A DNA stretch of 10,144 nucleotides from Acidianus hospitalis (lineage in GTDB: Archaea; Thermoproteota; Thermoprotei_A; Sulfolobales; Sulfolobaceae). The notes below the pieces were generated by a model. The model searched no databases. It saw nothing but the letters and a program-made list of their open reading frames with translations, and had not been told where the DNA came from. Position 1 is the stretch's first letter. Every line of letters begins with the position of its first letter. The translations under genes and the position numbers were made by a program. The DNA is taken from contig JAWDOK010000029.1 in the NCBI GenBank assembly GCA_046533895.1, positions 1 through 10,144 of the forward strand. Reading direction: 5' to 3'. This document shows positions 6,450 through 10,144 of this stretch, in pieces.

Positions 6450-7183
6450 ATTTCTAACCTCTTAAATTTATTTAATGAGAAGAAAAAGGTAACTGTAGCA
6501 ATTATGAGCTCTATTGTGATTCCTTCATATATACAAGGTAAAGTTTTTCTGTTTACAGCCTCGTATAGGAGGAGGACATAAGGATTTAGTGAGGAGGTTA
6601 TTCCTAACACGTGGTAGCCTTGAGTTAGCTCATAATAATTTAACATTCCTCCAAATATGAAGAGTAAGCCTATTATAAAGCTGGAAAGCAATGTAGCAAT
6701 GCCTGCACTTTTGAACGTTAAAGCTATACTCAGTATTATGTTTTCGGTAAAAAAATATCCTATAGTATAAATTAATATTAGAAATTGAGGGACAGGGATT
6801 CCAGACATTAATATATATGCTTCAGTTGTAGATAACCATATTATATAAGGAGTTATTACATCTGAAAAATACATCATGAGGAAAAGACCAGTTCTCTTTA
6901 TAGGAAAGGTTAAAAATGAAATTATTGAACCCCTATAAATATGATCTCCAGTTACGAATATTATGTTGCGTAAAGCTAAGGCAAAGGCTATGGTTTCTGA
7001 GACGCTGATTAAAGGAATAAAAGCCAAGATTATGCCATAAATTGTAAAATTTCCTCTTTTATAGAATGCATTAATAAATACATTAGAGGATAACATTAGT
7101 GGAATTACGAATTCTAAAGTAGGCTCCCTAAATCTTTCTTTAAAAATTACGCTAAATATTTGATAATTTCTTGAACGCATCAT
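6446..7183 (-). CDS. ABC-2-like transporter permease subunit
   Basis: This is a 245-residue integral membrane protein with about six hydrophobic helices, for example around residues 25-40, 47-69, 98-118, 130-152, 160-180 and 222-240. A short basic N-terminus (RSRNYQIFSVIFKERFREP) looks like the cytoplasmic coupling helix of ABC-2 permeases. The C-terminus ends in a basic cytosolic tail (NKFKRLEI). No catalytic motif is expected. Its start (two adjacent ATG codons at 7183 and 7180) lies 32 bases inside the end of the ATPase gene and its stop overlaps the next ATG, so the three genes form one coupled operon. The ABC-2 class is usually an exporter (drugs, lipids, polysaccharide, peptides). Substrate is unknown. 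Confidence 0.82.
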   Translation of the reverse strand: MMRSRNYQIFSVIFKERFREPTLEFVIPLMLSSNVFINAFYKRGNFTIYGIILAFIPLISVSETIAFALALRNIIFVTGDHIYRGSIISFLTFPIKRTGLFLMMYFSDVITPYIIWLSTTEAYILMSGIPVPQFLILIYTIGYFFTENIILSIALTFKSAGIATLLSSFIIGLLFIFGGMLNYYELTQGYHVLGITSSLNPYVLLLYEAVNRKTLPCIYEGITIELIIATVTFFFSLNKFKRLEI

Positions 7184-7997
7184 CTAATGACGACCTTCTT
7201 AAACTTATTATTTCAACTCCTGCGTCGTCCAATCTGTCAACTATGTCTCTAACTTTTCCTTTAACCTTTATATAAGAGCCTTCAATTTTTCCGCCTATTA
7301 TCTTTATTGCCTTTTCAGGATCGTTGACTACCAGCAGTATCTCTTCTTCCTCAGCTTCCTTTAGAGCTTTCTCTACTTTACCTTGGAAAGTGACCTTACC
7401 TTCGTTTATGAACACTACGTCAGTAATTATTTTCTCCAATTCTGACAAGATGTGGGATGAAATAAAGAACGTAACTCCTTGTTTATTTAGCTTCTTGACT
7501 TCTTCATAGAATTCTATCCTAGCAGGTGGATCTAAATTTGCAGTAGGTTCATCAGCAATGATTAACTCAGGGTTTTTTATAAGCGAAGCAACTAGTTGAA
7601 CTCTTTGTGCTAGCCCAGAAGATAGTTGCGAAAGCTTTTTCTTCAAATGAGGTCTAAGTTTAAATTCATCAACAAGCTCAGTAATATCGGTACCGTAAAT
7701 CCTACCTATATCTTTTAAATATTCTTCCACAGTGTTTTCTTGAGGGTAAACCAAATTAGTAAAAATTACAGACATCTTCTCGTGAACTTTAGGATTATCC
7801 CAAGGATCTTCTCCTAATACCTTAACTACTCCTCTAGTTTTTCTTATTAATCCTGAAATGATCTTTATTGTAGTAGTTTTTCCGGCACCATTTGGGCCTA
7901 TAAAGCCGGTTATAGATCCTTTCTTTACTTCAAAGGAAACTCCTTTAAGAACTTCTTTTCCACCAAAACTCTTCGTTAAATTTTCTATAAATATCAC
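7152..7997 (-). CDS. ABC transporter ATP-binding protein (ABC-2/CcmA-type)
   Basis: This 281-residue cytoplasmic ATPase would power the permease encoded next. Walker A is GPNGAGKTT (34-42), the signature is LSSGLAQR (125-132), Walker B is LIIADEP (145-151) with catalytic Glu150, the D-loop is ANLD (153-156) and the switch is His182 (SSH). After about residue 215 a C-terminal regulatory-like domain of beta-alpha character follows, ending DAFKKL, as in the drug- and lipid-export branch. In an ungapped comparison with the usual IGYLPQE motif, the Q-loop glutamine position holds Thr80 (SVIFTNLVYPQE), which is odd. The GTG start fits a TATA centred about 26 bases upstream, so the operon mRNA is probably leaderless. 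Confidence 0.92.
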   Translation of the reverse strand: MIFIENLTKSFGGKEVLKGVSFEVKKGSITGFIGPNGAGKTTTIKIISGLIRKTRGVVKVLGEDPWDNPKVHEKMSVIFTNLVYPQENTVEEYLKDIGRIYGTDITELVDEFKLRPHLKKKLSQLSSGLAQRVQLVASLIKNPELIIADEPTANLDPPARIEFYEEVKKLNKQGVTFFISSHILSELEKIITDVVFINEGKVTFQGKVEKALKEAEEEEILLVVNDPEKAIKIIGGKIEGSYIKVKGKVRDIVDRLDDAGVEIISLRRSSLDDAFKKLSNI

Positions 7998-8020
7998 ACT
8001 ATTAATAACGTGAGAAGGAT

Positions 8021-8030
8021 TATTAATTTA
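8021..8030 (-). promoter_or_regulatory. TATA box of the ABC operon
   Basis: Minus-strand TAAATTAATA is centred about 27-28 bases before GTG 7997. This supports the GTG start and a leaderless operon mRNA. It is divergent from the promoter at 8059-8068. Confidence 0.5.
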
Positions 8031-8058
8031 TTCAAAGCAAACAAAAGGGATCTCAACA

Positions 8059-8068
8059 TTTTTAAGCT
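8059..8068 (+). promoter_or_regulatory. TATA box of the basic orphan gene
   Basis: TTTTTAAGCT is centred about 26 bases before ATG 8089, consistent with leaderless transcription from the start codon. No SD-like sequence is present. Confidence 0.5.
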
Positions 8069-8088
8069 TATTTAACAAAAGTATTTTA

Positions 8089-8505
8089 ATGACTGTTAAC
8101 AACAGGAGTATTCTTAAAGACGAGAGAGAAAGGGTTACTAATATCGCCTTCTTTCTTAAGAGATTTATGACTGGAAAGGAAAAATTCTCGTCATTAGACG
8201 ACTTAGTCAAGTTCATAGATTCTTTAGCTAAAAAATTTGAATTCTTGTCAACCGTTAAAAATTGGGAAAAGTGGAAATTAGAATTACTTCTTAAAAAAGT
8301 CAACTTTGTAGCAAGGTCTATAAGAAAAGAGAAAAAACTAAAGGTAAGCTTAGAGAGGAAATTCAAGGGAATAAAAATTCAGAAAGTTGAAGAATATGAT
8401 GCAGACAGATTTACTGTATTTTATATGCATGAGGGAAAAAGCAAAGCAGTTTCAGGTAGTGCGAGGGAGATAAAACAGAAACTTTTGAAAGAGATAAAGA
8501 AATAA
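8089..8505 (+). CDS. Basic hypothetical protein, function unknown
   Basis: A 138-residue, lysine-rich soluble protein that I cannot place in a named family. Residues 1-80 look alpha-helical (FFLKRFMTGKEKFSSLDDLVKF, then a segment KNWEKWKLELLLKK that could form an amphipathic helix). Residues 84-122 look like beta strands (LKVSLERKFKGIKIQ, RFTVFYMHEG, SKAVSG), and the end is a basic helix (REIKQKLLKEIKK). There is no signal peptide, membrane helix or cysteine. The strong positive charge would suit nucleic-acid or ribosome contact, but this is only a composition argument. The ATG start is fixed by a TATA box 26 bases upstream. It is divergent from the ABC operon and followed by a T-rich terminator. 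The opposite-strand open frame at 8028-8366 is its shadow. Confidence 0.75.
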   Translation: MTVNNRSILKDERERVTNIAFFLKRFMTGKEKFSSLDDLVKFIDSLAKKFEFLSTVKNWEKWKLELLLKKVNFVARSIRKEKKLKVSLERKFKGIKIQKVEEYDADRFTVFYMHEGKSKAVSGSAREIKQKLLKEIKK

Positions 8506-8508
8506 CAG

Positions 8509-8540
8509 TTTTCCTTTATTAGTTTCATTTTATTACTTTA
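8509..8540 (+). terminator. T-rich terminator of the basic orphan gene
   Basis: Directly after the stop the plus strand carries repeated T tracts (TTTTCC, then TTTATT, GTTTC, ATTTTATT). This is typical of intrinsic archaeal termination without a stem-loop. Confidence 0.45.
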
Positions 8541-8568
8541 AACATGCGATAAATTACCGAAATCTTGA

Positions 8569-8975
8569 ATAAATAAGGAGGTATATAAGAAGGTAAGGCT
8601 TGAAGAAGCTAAATACGAGGCAGAGCTAGCAAAGAAATTCCTCGAGCAAGGGTTAACTAGAAATGCTGCAGGTAAGATATTTCAAGCCGTAAAAGCTTTA
8701 GTAGTTGCTAAAGCTGTTGATAATATGGATAAATTAGAGAAGGAATACAAGGGTAAAGTGAAATTAAGAAACTGGAAAAAAGTAGAAAGGGCAGAATGGA
8801 TAGTACAGTTATGCATACTACCTATTTGAAGAGAGTTGCACAGTTACTAGATGAGGAACCGGATGCAGTGGTAGATAAAGCTTTACATATTCACGCTTTT
8901 CAATATAACGGCCCAGATAAGGAAATGTTAGTAAGCATCTATCCAGATGAAATAACAGCGTCTAGAGATATTTAA
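8569..8975 (+). pseudogene. PaREP1-family protein, degraded (no start codon, one frameshift)
   Basis: Two overlapping frames together give a near-complete PaREP1 domain (a family expanded in Sulfolobales and Pyrobaculum, function unclear; HEPN relatives have been proposed). The first frame, open from 8569 to TGA 8829, encodes VRLEEAKYEAELAKKFLEQG, then RNAAGKIFQAVKALVVAKAVD, and ends ERAEWIVQ before running out of the family pattern. The second frame picks up at about 8813 with TTYLKRVAQLLDE and continues through LHIHAFQYNGPD to TAA 8975. Loss of one base near 8808-8815 explains the break. No ATG, GTG or TTG lies in frame at the 5' end, although a strong SD (GGAGGT, 8577-8582) stands 7 bases before AAG 8590, where an ATG would be expected. 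The gene is therefore damaged at least twice. Confidence 0.8.
8577..8582 (+). promoter_or_regulatory. Orphaned Shine-Dalgarno sequence of the PaREP1 remnant
   Basis: GGAGGT is the strongest SD match in the window. The codon 7 bases downstream (8590-8592) is AAG, one substitution from ATG, so this looks like a ribosome binding site whose start codon was lost by mutation. Confidence 0.55.
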
Positions 8976-9013
8976 TAAAGAAAATTAATGAAATTATAGA
9001 TAAAATGTGAGAA

Positions 9014-10144
9014 TTATTGAACAGTTTTTGTTTCAGCGTTGATTGACCTTTCTTCCACATCTTTTCTGAATAATCTTAAGTATATTATCCCGCTTATTGC
9101 TTGAAGTAATCCTCCTATTTCCAAAGGTAATGGAAGATCTATTTCCATTAAATATCCTCCAATACTTGAACTCATTTGTGAAAACCTTGTAGCTAGTCCT
9201 TGAAGACTTGATGCTGTCCCATAATCTTCTGGAGAAATTCCTTTTATATTCACTGCAGTCCTATTAGGCGCACCGAAGCCTGCATTTAATCCTCTAAGGA
9301 TGTACATTATGCCAGCAAGAAATAAGTAAGGCGATAACGCCATAGTAATTAAGAATACTCCGTTCATTATTCTGGTAATGGATGCAAGCCTAAGGATGTT
9401 TCCTTTTACCCTGGTAGCTAAAAATGAACCTAGAGAAGTAAATATATAATTCAATGTAAAAATTTCTCCTATTTCAGAATCTGTAGCATGGTAAAATAAT
9501 GAAAACCATAGGGAAAGTAAAGGAATGCTCATTCCTATACCTACTGCTCCAATAGAATTCGATAATATGACTTTAGAAACATATTTTAGACTACTCTTTT
9601 TCATTATTTTTTCTTTCTTTATTCTTCTCTTTTCCCTATTTTCCTTAACAAATAAAAGAGAAATGAAGGATAAAATTAGAAATATAGAAGATATAAAGAA
9701 TAGAAATTTGTAATTTCCTATCTTACCGAAAGGTAAATAATCCATTAAAGTTAACATTAAACTTCCTCCTATTGACGACAAAGATGCTACTGAAGAGAGA
9801 AGTCCCATCTTTCTCACCCTTTCAAAATCCTCCTTCCAGTTAGTAGCAACTAACGCAGTTAAACCTGGAGAGAAAAGTCCCCTCATTCCCGTAGCGCTTC
9901 CAGTTATTCCAGCTAATATAAGCGAGGTAGAAAGTAGTGCGAAAGACGATGTAGGAGTTATTACCAGTAAAAGAACTCCTAGAGTGGATATTCCTTCAGC
10001 TATTATTAGAGATTTCTTATAACCTTTCCTATCTCCTAAAAACCCTAAGGAAAGTGAAAGAATTGCAGTAAATCCTACAACTGCGGAAAACACTAAACCT
10101 ATGAGTAAAGGGGAATATCCTAAAGCCTTTAAGTACAGAGGAGA
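9014..10144 (-). CDS. Major facilitator superfamily transporter (5' end off the window)
   Basis: The frame is open from the right edge to TAA 9016-9014, 376 residues in view. The internal GTG at 10093 is not the real start: the 17 codons before it (SPLYLKALGYSPLLIGL) are clear MFS sequence from the end of helix 1 and the start of helix 2. Motif A between helices 2 and 3 is GFLGDRKGYKK. About 11 helices follow, split by a long basic cytoplasmic loop (KENREKRRIKKEKIMKKSS) between the two halves. The second half contains the RGLNAGFGAPNRTAVNIKG segment typical of drug- or sugar-efflux-type MFS proteins. The tail is hydrophilic (EERSINAETKTVQ). The substrate is unknown. It converges on the PaREP1 remnant with 38 bases between them and no strong terminator. 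Confidence 0.88.
   Translation of the reverse strand, partial: SPLYLKALGYSPLLIGLVFSAVVGFTAILSLSLGFLGDRKGYKKSLIIAEGISTLGVLLLVITPTSSFALLSTSLILAGITGSATGMRGLFSPGLTALVATNWKEDFERVRKMGLLSSVASLSSIGGSLMLTLMDYLPFGKIGNYKFLFFISSIFLILSFISLLFVKENREKRRIKKEKIMKKSSLKYVSKVILSNSIGAVGIGMSIPLLSLWFSLFYHATDSEIGEIFTLNYIFTSLGSFLATRVKGNILRLASITRIMNGVFLITMALSPYLFLAGIMYILRGLNAGFGAPNRTAVNIKGISPEDYGTASSLQGLATRFSQMSSSIGGYLMEIDLPLPLEIGGLLQAISGIIYLRLFRKDVEERSINAETKTVQ

Noticed and set aside
7324..7509. Plus-strand 61-codon open frame
   Set aside because: Antisense shadow of the ABC ATPase gene; low-complexity serine-rich translation with no promoter.
8028..8366. Minus-strand 112-codon open frame
   Set aside because: Antisense to the basic orphan gene, which has a well-placed TATA box and terminator; the antisense translation is biased Leu/Ser/Phe-rich sequence typical of a shadow frame.
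9525..9713. Plus-strand 62-codon hydrophobic open frame
   Set aside because: Shadow of the second MFS gene, in which the opposite strand encodes clear transporter helices and the basic central loop.
10091..10093. GTG 10093 as the start of the second MFS gene
   Set aside because: The frame stays open to the window edge and the 17 upstream codons encode normal MFS sequence, so the gene begins outside the window.

Overview
The window looks like chromosomal DNA of a thermoacidophilic crenarchaeon of the order Sulfolobales (Sulfolobus, Acidianus, Stygiolobus or a relative; the genus cannot be settled by eye). The grounds are strong A+T bias, a secreted thermopsin-family protease, a PaREP1-family remnant, an archaeal UbiB/ABC1 kinase, and TATA boxes centred about 26 bases before the start codon at most promoters, the spacing expected for leaderless archaeal mRNAs.

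Layout. 1-2303 (minus) is an unusually long, cysteine-rich thermopsin-like exoprotein. It has signal peptide, thermopsin domain and five 59-60-residue tandem repeats, and it runs off the left edge. Divergent from it, 2458-3594 (plus) encodes an MFS transporter whose 3' end carries a G+C-rich block with C/D-box-RNA-like motifs on the opposite strand. A 92-residue HTH-like protein (3627-3905, minus) shares a 74-base divergent promoter region with a UbiB/ABC1-type kinase (3980-5440, plus). The kinase converges on a small heat shock protein, Hsp20 (5463-5843, minus).

From 7997 down to 5935 (minus) lies a tightly packed ABC-transporter operon: ATPase, ABC-2-like permease, then an extracytoplasmic membrane-anchored protein. 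The last gene appears interrupted by a -1 frameshift: the annotatable frame stops at 6096, but a matching ectodomain end plus C-terminal membrane anchor continues in another frame to 5935. Divergent from the operon, 8089-8505 (plus) encodes a basic orphan protein. 8569-8975 (plus) is a decayed PaREP1 gene with no start codon and a frameshift. 9014-10144 (minus) is a second MFS transporter whose N-terminus lies beyond the right edge.

Together these form a cell-surface and transport neighbourhood (exoprotease, two MFS carriers, one ABC system with a surface subunit) mixed with stress and quinone-type housekeeping genes. No complete mobile element, CRISPR array, rRNA or tRNA was seen. The most unusual objects are the disulfide-capable repeat-bearing thermopsin homologue and the split third gene of the ABC operon.
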